Counted from the stretch's first letter, positions 1 to 8,364 are shown. The stretch is DNA of 64,000 bases from Enterococcus_E cecorum_B (GCA_946499615.1 CAMMST010000003.1:1-64000), one strand, 5' to 3'. Numbers and translations are program-made. Notes: a model not told the origin generated them from the letters alone.

Positions 1-752
1 TCACCAGCTAATGGATAGCCAATATATTGCATATGTACCCTGATTTGATGGGTTCTCCCCGTTTCTAATTTACATTCAATTAATGTGAACTGATTAAAGC
101 GTTCCAAAACAGTAAAATGCGTCACTGCATCCTTACCATCTTCCACCACTGCTTGTTTTTTGCGGTCTTGCTTACTTCTTCCAATCGGTGCATTAATCGT
201 CCCCTTCTCATGAGGAATCACGCCATGCACTAGAGCGACATATTTACGTAAAGAAGTTTTGTCTTTTAATTGTTTGGCTAAACTTTCATGAGCCACATCA
301 TTTTTAGCAATCATTAACAATCCAGAGGTATCTTTATCAATTCGATGAACAATTCCTGGACGAATCACCCCATTAATAGAAGATAAATCTTTTAAATGAT
401 ATAGTAAAGCATTCACCAGTGTATGATTGGGATGGCCCGCAGAAGGATGAACCACCATTCCTTGAGGTTTATTCACAACAGCCACATCTTTATCTTCATA
501 GACAATCTCTAAAGGAATATCTTCAGGCAATATTTCCAATTCTTGCACTTCAGGTAGTTGAATTTCAAAAGTTTCTGTGCCCTTTACCTTATAATTAGCT
601 TTGACAACTTGTTGCGCAGTGATTGAAAAGACTAAGCCATCTTTTAGCCAAGACTGAATTTGTGATCTTGAATAATCAGCCAATTGTTCCGTTAATAATT
701 TATCTAAACGTCCTTTTTGATCGTTTATTGTTACAGTTAATTTTTCACTCAT
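1..752 (-). CDS. rluD: RluD-family 23S rRNA pseudouridine synthase, 3' part outside window
   Basis: Only the first 250 codons are present; the C-terminus lies beyond base 1. The N-terminus starts MSEKLTV and carries an S4 RNA-binding domain (RLDKLLTEQL, about residues 14-60). The catalytic RluA/RluD motif HRIDKDTSGLL follows near residue 140, with Asp as the nucleophile, and later GRTHQIRVH. The family isomerises uridines in helix 69 of 23S rRNA; this paralogue assignment is inferred from domain order. The ATG (752-750) overlaps the lspA stop codon (ATGA), so the two genes are translationally coupled. lspA-rluD is the usual order in enterococci and bacilli. Confidence 0.93.
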   Translation of the reverse strand, partial: MSEKLTVTINDQKGRLDKLLTEQLADYSRSQIQSWLKDGLVFSITAQQVVKANYKVKGTETFEIQLPEVQELEILPEDIPLEIVYEDKDVAVVNKPQGMVVHPSAGHPNHTLVNALLYHLKDLSSINGVIRPGIVHRIDKDTSGLLMIAKNDVAHESLAKQLKDKTSLRKYVALVHGVIPHEKGTINAPIGRSKQDRKKQAVVEDGKDAVTHFTVLERFNQFTLIECKLETGRTHQIRVHMQYIGYPLAG

Positions 753-1207
753 TGATGTTTGAATCGCTCCTCAAAAATAATATAAATAAACATAATCACT
801 ACGCCAACAGTTAACTCAATATCCGCGATATTAAATATTGGAAAGTTGATAAAATCAAGTTTAAACATATCTACAACATAACCTAAGCGCATGCGATCAA
901 AATAATTACCAAATGTACCGCCTAAAATCATACTTAAGCTTAACGAAAACAACCAACCATTTGTTTTCCCATATTTAGAAAGTAAGTAACTGACAGCAAC
1001 AATGGCTAATAATGTAATCACAGTAAAAAACCACATTTGACCTTCTAGCATACTCCATGCAGCACCTGTATTACGAATATGAAAGAAAGATAAAATACCA
1101 GGAATGACATTAACCTCATCACCCAATGGAATTTGTTTGACCACCGCCAATTTGACTAGTTGATCCAAAATGGCAAACAAGATCGCCAATAAATAATAAA
1201 TATACAC
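749..1207 (-). CDS. lspA: Lipoprotein signal peptidase II
   Basis: A 152-residue polytopic membrane aspartyl protease that removes signal peptides from prolipoproteins after lipidation of the +1 cysteine. Four hydrophobic segments are visible. The two catalytic aspartates sit in GNYFDRM (about residue 103) and FNIADIELT (about residue 127). The start is GTG at 1207, giving MYIYYLLA. It overlaps the TAG stop of the upstream HEPN-CBS gene by one base, and its own stop overlaps the rluD start, so the three form one translationally coupled minus-strand operon. Its clients would include the lipoproteins at 6526, 9935 and 29125. Confidence 0.96.
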   Translation of the reverse strand: MYIYYLLAILFAILDQLVKLAVVKQIPLGDEVNVIPGILSFFHIRNTGAAWSMLEGQMWFFTVITLLAIVAVSYLLSKYGKTNGWLFSLSLSMILGGTFGNYFDRMRLGYVVDMFKLDFINFPIFNIADIELTVGVVIMFIYIIFEERFKHQ

Positions 1208-1911
1208 TAATTCTCACTCTCTTCTAACTTTATTAAATCTCTAGGACGAATCACACCCGTTATCGGTAATTCTTCTTTTCCATTTGCACTGATAAAAATC
1301 ACTTCTAATTGTGGATGCTGATGAAAAATTTTTAACACATCAGCTACCAAAGTTTGTTCACTCACAAATTGATAATTGGCTTTTTTTCCTTCAATGGTTA
1401 GGATATCTTTCGCTTTTAGCTGCTCGATAGGCGTAACATTGGCTTCAGTGAGATACTGACTAAACCAATAACCTAACATTCTTAAAGTAATCACACCAAC
1501 GAATTTTCCATGATTATGTAACGGAAATTGCGAATATTTTTTATGGCTTGCAATTTTTAATAGTTCTAACAAAGGCGTCTCTTGTTCAAAAGATACAACC
1601 TTTTTACAAAAGACATCGCCCACTTTTTGGGGATGATAGAGCTGTTTTTCAATCGTCAAAATCCGATCGACAATCCACTGATTCGGCTGGGCAATAATAA
1701 AATCTGGGGCGATGCTTTCATGTACAATCGCATTTCTTAGCTGCGCAATCTGAATTAGATCATCCTCATATTTAGCAATCGTCGCATCACCATTTGCACG
1801 AGCCTTACGCACCAAATTGGTAAAACCGATCGACTTATCAAGTTTAAAACTATTTTGTAAATATTTTTCTATCCGATTAAAACTTGACAAAAAGATTTCA
1901 GCCGCTTCCAA
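1207..1911 (-). CDS. HEPN-like domain fused to a CBS-domain pair
   Basis: The open frame reaches ATG 1926, but GGGAGG lies inside it, 6-7 bases before a TTG at 1911, which I take as the real start (234 residues). The first 95 residues are helical and contain RNAIVH, which fits the R-x4-6-H signature of HEPN domains, many of which are RNases. Residues from about 95 to the end form a pair of CBS modules (SQFPLHNHGKFVGVITL and ITGVIRPRDL), a fold that binds adenosine nucleotides such as AMP or c-di-AMP. The gene is coupled to lspA. I know of CBS-only relatives in enterococci; the HEPN part is my reading, and RNase activity is an inference. It could be a purely structural helical bundle. Confidence 0.7.
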   Translation of the reverse strand: MEAAEIFLSSFNRIEKYLQNSFKLDKSIGFTNLVRKARANGDATIAKYEDDLIQIAQLRNAIVHESIAPDFIIAQPNQWIVDRILTIEKQLYHPQKVGDVFCKKVVSFEQETPLLELLKIASHKKYSQFPLHNHGKFVGVITLRMLGYWFSQYLTEANVTPIEQLKAKDILTIEGKKANYQFVSEQTLVADVLKIFHQHPQLEVIFISANGKEELPITGVIRPRDLIKLEESEN

Positions 1912-1977
1912 ATCATTCCCTCCCATCTATGTCAACAAACTATATCATATCAAATATTGGCTTGGAAATAAATAGAA

Positions 1978-2009
1978 AGAGTGATTCAGTTATTACACCA
2001 AATCACTCT
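1978..2009 (-). terminator. Stem-loop after fhs
   Basis: AGAGTGATT (1978-1986) pairs perfectly with AATCACTCT (2001-2009) around a 14-base loop, just downstream of the fhs stop. On the minus strand it is followed by a T-rich but interrupted tract, so it is a plausible but imperfect intrinsic terminator. Confidence 0.6.
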
Positions 2010-2014
2010 AGTAA

Positions 2015-3685
2015 TTAAAATAAACCAAGCGCATTTCCTTTTTCATCAACATCCATATTTAATGCTGCTGGTTTCTTAGGCAATCCAGGCATCGTCATCA
2101 CATCACCCGTTAACGCCACAATAAAACCAGCGCCTAATTTAGGTACAAATTCGCGAATATGAATTTCAAAGTCTTGTGGTGCACCTAATTTACTTGGATC
2201 ATCTGAAAATGAATATTGGGTTTTTGCCATACAAACCGGCAATTTATCCCATCCTTCTTTTTTGAATGTAGCTAATTGATTTAAGGCTTTTTTCGAGAAG
2301 GTTACATGTTTGCCATGATAAATCTTTTGAACAATCGCTAAACATTTTTCTTCAATCGATTGCTCATCTTGATAAAGTCTTTGATAGTTCGATGGCTGCA
2401 TATCGATTGTATCAACAAGGACTTGCGCTAATGCACGGCCACCTTTACCACCATCAGCCCAAACACTAGCTCTTGCAATGTTCACACCCATTTCTTGACA
2501 AAGTTTTTCTAAAGTTTCAAATTCTTTTTGGGTATCTGTTACAAATTCATTGATGGCAACGACAACTGGAATTTGATATTGTTGCATGTTTTGAATATGT
2601 TGTTTTAAATTCGCAAACCCATTAATCACTGCCTCAACATTTTCCTCGGTTAAAGCAGTTTTATCAAGACCACCATGCATCTTTAATGCTCGAATCGTTG
2701 CGACAACTACAATCGCATCGGGGGCTTTGGATAAATGGGGAACTTTGATATCTAGGAATTTTTCTGCTCCTAAATCGGCACCAAACCCAGCTTCAGTTAC
2801 GACATAATCAGCTAACTTCAAGGCCGTTTGAGTAGCTAAAACACTATTACAACCATGCGCAATATTTGCAAAAGGTCCACCATGAACAAAGGCTGGGGTG
2901 CCTTCAATTGTTTGCACTAAATTCGGTTTTAAAGCATCTTTTAACAATAAAGTTAAGGCCCCTTCAACTTTTAAATCAGCCACAGTGACCGCTTTACGTT
3001 GATAAGTATAACCAATCACGATATTGGCAAGCCTTGTTTTTAAATCTTGTAAATCAGTTGCTAAACATAAAATAGCCATGATTTCACTTGCTACCGTGAT
3101 ATCAAATCCATCTTGGCGTGGCACACCTTGAACTGGACCACCTAGACCAACGACCACCTCACGTAAAACACGATCATTTAAATCGACTGCTCGTTTCCAA
3201 ATCACTCTTCTGCTATCAATATTCAACTCATTTCCTTGATGAATGTGATTATCAATAAAAGCTGAAAGAGCATTATTGGCAGTTGTAATAGCGTGCATAT
3301 CACCGGTAAAATGTAAATTGATTTCTTCCATAGGTAATACTTGGGCATATCCACCACCTGCAGCCCCGCCTTTTACCCCCATCACAGGTCCTAAAGAAGG
3401 TTCACGCAAAGCAATCATCGCATTTTTGCCAATCTGATTTAAACCATCCGCTAAACCAATTGTAACAGTAGATTTTCCTTCACCAGCTGGCGTTGGATTA
3501 ATCGCTGTTACTAAAATTAATTTTCCATCTTTATTTTGCTTTACTTTTTCGATGGTTTGATAGTCAATTTTCGCTTTATATTTCCCATAAAGTTCTAAAT
3601 CATCAAAGGTTAGACCAATTCTTTCCGCAATTTCAACAATAGGTTTTAAAGTCGCAGCTTGAGCAATTTCGATATCAGTTTTCAA
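2015..3685 (-). CDS. fhs: Formate--tetrahydrofolate ligase
   Basis: A 556-residue cytosolic enzyme that makes 10-formyltetrahydrofolate from formate, THF and ATP, feeding purine synthesis and initiator-tRNA formylation. The nucleotide-binding loop TPAGEGKST lies near residue 66, and the length equals the family norm. The whole chain is co-linear with the family, including LREPSLGPVMGVKGGAAGGG and the C-terminal GDVMTMPGLP. The start is ATG 3685 with AAAGGAG 8 bases upstream. It stands alone on the minus strand between the HEPN-CBS gene and ebsA. A TATAAT-like -10 is visible at 3718-3723 without a convincing -35. Confidence 0.97.
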   Translation of the reverse strand: MKTDIEIAQAATLKPIVEIAERIGLTFDDLELYGKYKAKIDYQTIEKVKQNKDGKLILVTAINPTPAGEGKSTVTIGLADGLNQIGKNAMIALREPSLGPVMGVKGGAAGGGYAQVLPMEEINLHFTGDMHAITTANNALSAFIDNHIHQGNELNIDSRRVIWKRAVDLNDRVLREVVVGLGGPVQGVPRQDGFDITVASEIMAILCLATDLQDLKTRLANIVIGYTYQRKAVTVADLKVEGALTLLLKDALKPNLVQTIEGTPAFVHGGPFANIAHGCNSVLATQTALKLADYVVTEAGFGADLGAEKFLDIKVPHLSKAPDAIVVVATIRALKMHGGLDKTALTEENVEAVINGFANLKQHIQNMQQYQIPVVVAINEFVTDTQKEFETLEKLCQEMGVNIARASVWADGGKGGRALAQVLVDTIDMQPSNYQRLYQDEQSIEEKCLAIVQKIYHGKHVTFSKKALNQLATFKKEGWDKLPVCMAKTQYSFSDDPSKLGAPQDFEIHIREFVPKLGAGFIVALTGDVMTMPGLPKKPAALNMDVDEKGNALGLF

Positions 3686-3812
3686 TTTTTTTCTCCTTTA
3701 AATATATTTTCATGAATATTATAGACGATTTTAGGAAAAATATCAGCAAATTAATTGAACAAAACAAACGATTTTCAATAAAACGTTCGGATTTATACCA
3801 AAACAAAAAGAT

Positions 3813-3843
3813 GACAGCTAAATTTTAATTTACATTAGCTGTC
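3813..3843 (-). terminator. Intrinsic terminator of ebsA
   Basis: GACAGCTAA and TTAGCTGTC pair around 13 bases. On the minus strand the stem is followed by ATCTTTTTGTTTT. The stem overlaps the ebsA stop codon. Confidence 0.75.
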
Positions 3844-4223
3844 AATTCTTCAATATTTATTTGTTTTAAAAGTTTTTTTTGGTTCTTAGCCGAAATCTGG
3901 CATTCAAATGAGCCGAAATCACCTTTTAAAACCACTTTACGCTGATTGATTTGACAATTAGAAATAGAAGATACTGCGATTTCTTTTCTCTTCCAAATTC
4001 GTGCATAATAGATAGTTAGCTTATTTTCATCAATAATCATATAACGATGAAAACCAGAAAAGAATAAAATGATTCCTAGTCCCATGACAAGATTACTCGT
4101 TAAATAAGGCGCTGTGTTTTCTAGCGCTAATATCAAGCCATAAAATATAATTCCCAAGGCTACAGACCAAAAAATAATCATTTGTGACAATTCTGGTTGC
4201 CAAAAAATCTTTTGTTTCTTCAT
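3825..4223 (-). CDS. ebsA: EbsA-family membrane protein
   Basis: A 132-residue protein starting MKKQKIFWQPE, with two membrane segments (about residues 13-33 and 40-58) and a PH-like C-terminal half (MIIDENKLTIYYARIWKRKEI). Sequence, size and the divergent RNase HI-like neighbour match my memory of EbsA from Enterococcus, named from pheromone-plasmid surface-exclusion work and often labelled pore-forming. Its molecular function is not established, and homology here is by recognition rather than by search. The ribosome binding site is AAGGAAG before ATG 4223. Confidence 0.65.
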   Translation of the reverse strand: MKKQKIFWQPELSQMIIFWSVALGIIFYGLILALENTAPYLTSNLVMGLGIILFFSGFHRYMIIDENKLTIYYARIWKRKEIAVSSISNCQINQRKVVLKGDFGSFECQISAKNQKKLLKQINIEELTANVN

Positions 4224-4289
4224 TGCTTCTTCCTTACTTTTCCTTTAAAATTTATAGTACTTCATTTTAATTAGAAACGAGGGATAAAT

Positions 4290-4703
4290 ATGTTAAAAGT
4301 ATACGTTGATGCTGCAAGTAAACCACAAACGCCTTATGGTGGAATTGGGATTGTCCTAAGTGAAAAAGAATTCTATCAACAAATTGCCATCCCTATCCAA
4401 GGCGACTTTGACAATCATGAACTAGAATTTCAAGCAGTCCTTTATGCACTAGAAGAATGTAGCAAACATCACTTTCAAGATAAATTTATCAATATTTACT
4501 CAGATAGTAAAATTGTAGTCCAAACTTTAGAAAAAAACTACACGCGTAATGAAAAATTTAGTAAATATTTAACACTCATTAACGAAAAACTGACAACCTT
4601 CCAATTTGTCTTTTTTCATTGGATTAGCGATAGTCAAAATAAAGGCGCGGACAATCTTGCGCGCCAAGGCTTACAAAAAGCACTAAAGAATCGGCGAAAG
4701 TAA
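4290..4703 (+). CDS. RNase HI-like protein
   Basis: A 137-residue protein with the RNase H fold, close to the YpdQ/YpeP-like group annotated as reverse-transcriptase-like or ribonuclease HI family. Likely active-site acidic residues are in VYVDAAS (Asp7), HELEFQAVLYAL (Glu near 47) and IYSDSK (Asp near 72), with KGADNLAR near the C-terminus giving the fourth. Lacking the basic handle of classical RNase HI, it may have weak or specialised hybrid-cleaving activity. It is transcribed divergently from ebsA and its last 21 bases overlap the 3' end of cls on the other strand. Confidence 0.8.
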   Translation: MLKVYVDAASKPQTPYGGIGIVLSEKEFYQQIAIPIQGDFDNHELEFQAVLYALEECSKHHFQDKFINIYSDSKIVVQTLEKNYTRNEKFSKYLTLINEKLTTFQFVFFHWISDSQNKGADNLARQGLQKALKNRRK

Positions 4704-6146
4704 ACGAGAAAAACTCTGCTTAAATCGTAACCAATAAGATTGATCAGCTATCATTTCATTCGTTAATAAGATACAGCGCGTCATATCATCTTCAAAATGA
4801 CCAGACAAAGTATGAACTACATCCCGATTATAAACAAATGCACTGACTTCAAAATTTAACGAATAAGAGCGAATATCCTGATTCGTTGTACCAAAACTAG
4901 CAATTGTATCATCCATAATGACTGTCTTAGCATGAATAAAACCTTCTTGATATAAATAGACTTTGACGCCTCTTTTGGTTAGATAATTAGCATAATACTG
5001 CGTAGCCCGATAAATAAACGGATGATCAGGCATGCTTGGAATCATAATCCGGACATCTATCCCTGATCTTACCGCAATCAATAAAGCATTAATCATCGTA
5101 TCGTCCGGAATTAAGTATGGGGACTGCAGCCAAACACGTTTTTCGGCTGCTAAAATCATCTTGATAAAACCACCATGTAAGATTTCCTCAAAGTTTTCTG
5201 GACCATCTGCCACGATTTGCATACTAATATTGCGTTTTGGATCATAAGTCGGCAACTGGAAATACTCATCTACATAATCCATTTTATTGGCCTTTTTAAT
5301 GGCTGAAGCATTCCAATCTCGAATAAATATTTCTTGTAAAGTAAAAACGGCTGTACCAAAAATTCTGCCATGAGTATCGCGCCATGGCCCAAATTTCTTA
5401 CTCTTACCTAGGTATTGATCACCAACATTAAAACCACCCGTCCAGCCAATCACACTATCGATAACCACAATTTTGCGGTGTAAGTGATAATTTAAACGCG
5501 TTTTTTTAATTAAGTTGCGTGAAGTGATAAATGGAACCACTTGGCCACCTGCTTCAATAAGTGGTTTGAAAAAGCGCATATTGACATTGCCACCCCAAGG
5601 ATCAAATATCAAGCGTACCTCTATACCCTCTTTAGCCTTTGAAACCAATAAGTCTCTTAATTGGGTACCTATCTGATCTTTAAAAATAGCGTAATACTCA
5701 ATATGGATATGATGTTTAGCTTGCCTGATATCTTTAAATAAGTATTCAAACTTAGTATAACCATCCGTATAAAACGCGATATCATTTCCTTTAGAAAGTG
5801 GCGATTCTTCTGTATTTCTAAAGTAGTTTTTTAAAAGATTAGATTCAGGGGTTTTAACCGTTTGATGATATTGTAAATTATATTCCTGAATGGAACGATT
5901 AATTTCTGTAATTCGTCCTTGATATTTTTCTGTATACTTATAAACAATCTCCCCATCAATTCCCCGGCCGCAAAACAAATAAAGTAAGAATCCAAATCCT
6001 GGAATAAATACTAAAGTCATCATCCAAGCAAAGATACTAGCAATGGAACGCGGCTTTCTGAAAATGGTAATAAAGGCCCCAATTGTATTAATCGTAATAA
6101 AAAACACCAAAACTTGATAAAGAATATCAAACTCTTTGGCAAACAT
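4683..6146 (-). CDS. cls: Cardiolipin synthase (phospholipase D type)
   Basis: A 487-residue membrane enzyme condensing two phosphatidylglycerol molecules into cardiolipin. Two transmembrane helices occupy about residues 8-58. Two HKD motifs, the PLD catalytic signature, are HLHRKIVVIDS near residue 224 and HAKTVIMDD near residue 404. Length is typical of bacterial Cls. The start is ATG 6146 after AAGGAGACAAGAAG. It ends convergently with, and overlaps, the RNase HI-like gene. It marks the left border of the accessory island. Confidence 0.95.
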   Translation of the reverse strand: MFAKEFDILYQVLVFFITINTIGAFITIFRKPRSIASIFAWMMTLVFIPGFGFLLYLFCGRGIDGEIVYKYTEKYQGRITEINRSIQEYNLQYHQTVKTPESNLLKNYFRNTEESPLSKGNDIAFYTDGYTKFEYLFKDIRQAKHHIHIEYYAIFKDQIGTQLRDLLVSKAKEGIEVRLIFDPWGGNVNMRFFKPLIEAGGQVVPFITSRNLIKKTRLNYHLHRKIVVIDSVIGWTGGFNVGDQYLGKSKKFGPWRDTHGRIFGTAVFTLQEIFIRDWNASAIKKANKMDYVDEYFQLPTYDPKRNISMQIVADGPENFEEILHGGFIKMILAAEKRVWLQSPYLIPDDTMINALLIAVRSGIDVRIMIPSMPDHPFIYRATQYYANYLTKRGVKVYLYQEGFIHAKTVIMDDTIASFGTTNQDIRSYSLNFEVSAFVYNRDVVHTLSGHFEDDMTRCILLTNEMIADQSYWLRFKQSFSRLLSPIL

Positions 6147-6267
6147 CTTCTTGTCTCCTTATAATAAATAATTAAAATAAAAAATTGATATATCAATATA
6201 TAAATCTATTTATATGTATAAGTAAAGTATAAACTACCTACACCTAACAGCTGTCAAATACTATTAA

Positions 6268-6480
6268 TTACGTTATAGCAAAAATAAGAGGGGTTGTAAA
6301 GAGCCCCTCTAAATATAACTTATCGTTTGATTTGTTTTTAGCGTCAAATCTCTGTTGAATAACTGATAGCCCCTTATCCGCAATCAGATACAACGTACAT
6401 CTGCTATATATTTCATGATTACAGTAGTATATATGACCATACATAGATGTCTTGCTAAAATTTCCATAATGATACCGCAT
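6268..6480 (-). pseudogene. Truncated small mobile-element protein
   Basis: The frame starts at ATG 6480, with AGGAG 5 bases upstream, and reads MRYHYGNFSKTSMYGHI. It resembles the N-terminus of a roughly 70-120 residue family I associate with Firmicutes mobile elements (pattern YECNHP.YS.CTLY..KGL.V.QQR). After VIQQRFDAKN the expected continuation is lost and replaced by an unrelated tail of about 22 residues ending at 6268. That tail reads straight through an intrinsic terminator (6287-6310), which a functional gene would not do. I infer a 3'-truncated relic. It lies downstream of the lipoprotein terminator and has no clear promoter. Confidence 0.5.
6287..6310 (-). terminator. Terminator hairpin inside relic ORF
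   Basis: AGAGGGG (6287-6293) pairs with CCCCTCT (6304-6310). On the minus strand the stem is followed by TATTTTT. It lies inside the last codons of the relic at 6268-6480. Confidence 0.7.
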
Positions 6481-6496
6481 ATTATCTCCTAATAAA

Positions 6497-6519
6497 AAAG
6501 AGCCCAAAGAGAGCTCTTT
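6497..6519 (-). terminator. Terminator of lipoprotein gene 6526-7539
   Basis: AAAGAGC and GCTCTTT pair around a short loop and are followed on the minus strand by a TTTTT run. It is nearly identical to the terminator at 9906-9929 after the second lipoprotein gene, supporting duplication of the whole unit. Confidence 0.85.
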
Positions 6520-6525
6520 AAATGT

Positions 6526-7539
6526 TTATTGAATTGTTGCTAGTTTTCCCATTACGCGACCATTTACTTCTAACCAATAAGCAACTTCTGCGTCGTTCCA
6601 ACCTTTATCATCAATATTTTCGAACTTGGCCATATAATCAGTATATTTTTTCATAAAATTCGCATAATCAGCAGCCATACTAACTGCATTATTTGATTCT
6701 TTATATTTTTTCATGAATGCGACATATTCATCGAAGAATTTCTCGTAAGCATCAATTTGTTCTTTTACTTCTGGTCTAATACCAGTAGTATTATTTTGTT
6801 GCGTAGACTGTTGACTAGGTTGTGTTTGTTCGGATTGAGAAGAAGACTGAGTAGTTGCTTCTTCAGAATCTGTATCTTTATTATCTTCTGAAAAACTTAA
6901 ATGGATCTCCATCGTATTAAATCCTTCATAATAAAGAACTAACTCATTACCTTTAGAATCTTTCGCACTATATCTCTTATCCGATTTAGAATAATCAATA
7001 GTAAATCCTTTCTCAACAACTTTATTTATATATTCTCCAAAATCTTGTTGAGTTGTTTTCCCAATATGTGCGACAAAAGAATCTTCACTATCAGTGGTTA
7101 TTTTTCCATAGTCGCTTTTTGGCTTAGGTAGCAATGTTGCCAATCCCATAGTTGGCCATGTATATTTGTCAGAAACAACCGATTTATTCAAAGTAATATC
7201 GAAATAATTCTTATCCCAATACATTATATTAAGTTTGTCACCTTGTTTATTATATAAAGTTAAATTAGTATCTGAGTGAGTTTGCTTTTCCGCGTTAAAC
7301 CCCTTTTTCTCTAATAATTTTATATATTTTTTAAAATCATCTTTAGATTGCTTTTCTATTCGTCCACTAAAAAACTCTTCATTATTTGTGTTAATTTTTC
7401 CATATTTAGCATTTGGATTAGGTAATAATTTAGCGATACCATCGGTTGGCCACTCTAATCTTTCTTTCTTCGTCCCGCCGCAACCCGCTAAAATGAAAAC
7501 GGATAATAGAACACTTAAAAATATTGTGATTTTTTTCAT
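6526..7539 (-). CDS. Lipoprotein with two WPT-type repeat domains
   Basis: A 337-residue exported lipoprotein: MKKITIFLSVLLSVFILAGC is a signal peptide with lipobox LAGC (Cys20). Two tandem modules of about 90-100 residues follow, each opening WPT.G.A.LLP.P...YGKI (about residues 29 and 129) and ending in beta-rich sequence. Then comes a Ser/Gln/Thr-rich linker (about 225-252) and a helical C-terminal domain (EVKEQIDAYEKFFDEYVAF). The modules resemble what I recall as DUF6591, which is not a confirmed assignment. The same module pair occurs in the lipoprotein at 9935-10672. It would sit on the outer face of the membrane. Function unknown. Confidence 0.82.
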   Translation of the reverse strand: MKKITIFLSVLLSVFILAGCGGTKKERLEWPTDGIAKLLPNPNAKYGKINTNNEEFFSGRIEKQSKDDFKKYIKLLEKKGFNAEKQTHSDTNLTLYNKQGDKLNIMYWDKNYFDITLNKSVVSDKYTWPTMGLATLLPKPKSDYGKITTDSEDSFVAHIGKTTQQDFGEYINKVVEKGFTIDYSKSDKRYSAKDSKGNELVLYYEGFNTMEIHLSFSEDNKDTDSEEATTQSSSQSEQTQPSQQSTQQNNTTGIRPEVKEQIDAYEKFFDEYVAFMKKYKESNNAVSMAADYANFMKKYTDYMAKFENIDDKGWNDAEVAYWLEVNGRVMGKLATIQ

Positions 7540-7588
7540 GATACACTTCCTCCTTTATCTGTATGCGTTCATTATATCACCAAAAAAG

Positions 7589-7617
7589 AAAAGAGACTAT
7601 ATTAAATAACCCCTTTT
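7589..7617 (-). terminator. Terminator after the small-gene operon
   Basis: AAAAGAGA (7589-7596) and CCCCTTTT (7610-7617) pair with two G-U pairs. On the minus strand the stem is followed by CTTTTTTGG, just after the stop of the gene at 7624-7875. Confidence 0.55.
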
Positions 7618-7623
7618 CATTAA

Positions 7624-7875
7624 TTATTTTCTGAATTTCATGATATCTCTAAACGCTGCTTTTCCAACCGTATAGAGCATTGATTCTACTTTCTCCCAAT
7701 GCATTGACGCGAAGCCCATTATCATTCCCGCTGCGATTGGTGCTGTAATCCCAAGCACTTTTATTTTTCTTTCCGCCTTACTATTTTTTTCAGCAATAAT
7801 CATATCATCCATTTTAATTCCATGATCAATTATTTGCTTTCTGTTTTCTAGCAAACGTCCTTCCAAATCATTCAC
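7624..7875 (-). CDS. Small membrane protein, unknown
   Basis: 83 residues: a charged N-terminal helix (about 1-37), a hydrophobic glycine-rich segment (ITAPIAAGMIMGFASM, about 43-58), then an amphipathic tail ending in KFRK. The GTG start (7875) directly follows the TGA of the 41-codon gene 7876-8001, so it is probably translated by termination-reinitiation. Size and topology recall phage holin accessory proteins, but I see no family match and do not claim one. It is the last gene of a minus-strand run. Confidence 0.55.
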   Translation of the reverse strand: MNDLEGRLLENRKQIIDHGIKMDDMIIAEKNSKAERKIKVLGITAPIAAGMIMGFASMHWEKVESMLYTVGKAAFRDIMKFRK

Positions 7876-8001
7876 TCATTTTACCTGCACTTCATAGCGG
7901 TCTAAATCGACCTCATTTTCTTCTTGCATTTTTCGAAGAATTTCTCTTTCTCTCAAATACTCTTCCTCTAACATAGTTGATAATGTTTTTTCTTCGTTCA
8001 T
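7876..8001 (-). CDS. 41-residue acidic helical protein
   Basis: Starts MNEEKTLSTMLEEEY and ends DRYEVQVK, highly charged and predicted helical. It is too short for common length cut-offs, but a perfect AGGAGG lies 6 bases before its ATG (8001), and its TGA abuts the GTG of the next gene. It overlaps in another frame the spurious 3' extension of the preceding gene, which supports that extension being an artefact of a one-base deletion. No known family. Confidence 0.65.
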   Translation of the reverse strand: MNEEKTLSTMLEEEYLREREILRKMQEENEVDLDRYEVQVK

Positions 8002-8251
8002 ACGAATACCTCCTAAAATTTGATAGAAAATAACTTCCATTAAGGACATGTTTTTCGTGCGATTGTTTTGGAAGTAGAATAATTTTACTTCTTTTCCTAA
8101 TAATCTGTTCGGAATTCAATCTCACTGCAATAGTGTCGTCTATACTATTTAATTTATAAGAACCATAAATTGTGTATTTTGCCTCGTTCCATTTGTCAAA
8201 TATCATCGTTAAAATGACACCTAATGAGATACCAATAAATAAATCAAGCAT
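7913..8251 (-). CDS. Small membrane protein with frameshifted C-terminal extension
   Basis: Start chosen at ATG 8251 (MLDLFIGISLG), because AAGGAG directly abuts the earlier in-frame ATG at 8260 and suits 8251. One N-terminal membrane helix (about 2-19) is followed by a short beta-rich domain (YTIYGSYKLNSIDDTIAVRL). It is a paralogue of the 73-residue protein at 8633-8854. That protein stops after a KKH motif, while this one runs on past EKHVL for about 42 residues into the next gene. The related relic at 9020-9046 has CTTTAA where this copy has CTTAA, so loss of one T near 8042 probably abolished the original stop. The intended product is about 70 residues. Function unknown. Confidence 0.55.
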   Translation of the reverse strand: MLDLFIGISLGVILTMIFDKWNEAKYTIYGSYKLNSIDDTIAVRLNSEQIIRKRSKIILLPKQSHEKHVLNGSYFLSNFRRYSYERRKNIINYVRGRVFERKRNSSKNARRK

Positions 8252-8266
8252 TTGTATCATCTCCTT

Positions 8267-8364
8267 TCAAAATGTTTTATCAAAATTCCCCACCGGGAAA
8301 ATTTCACAATTTCAATTTAACTTTTATTTTGGTTACTTGCGTACTGATAAATAAAAAGAAGAGA
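8267..8364 (-). repeat. Leader-region repeat, copy 1
   Basis: About 95 bp upstream of the gene at 8251, closely similar to 8869-8958 upstream of the paralogue at 8854. Shared blocks on the minus strand are CTCTT plus a T-rich tract, CAG.ACGCA, then a hairpin of CCC/GGG type around GGTGGGGA (8282-8303), and ATAAAACATTT just before the ribosome binding site. The hairpin survives in both copies although the sequence has changed. Confidence 0.6.

Noticed and set aside
7388..7609. 73-codon plus-strand ORF across the lipoprotein signal sequence
   Set aside because: Antisense to the signal peptide region and lacks a ribosome binding site.
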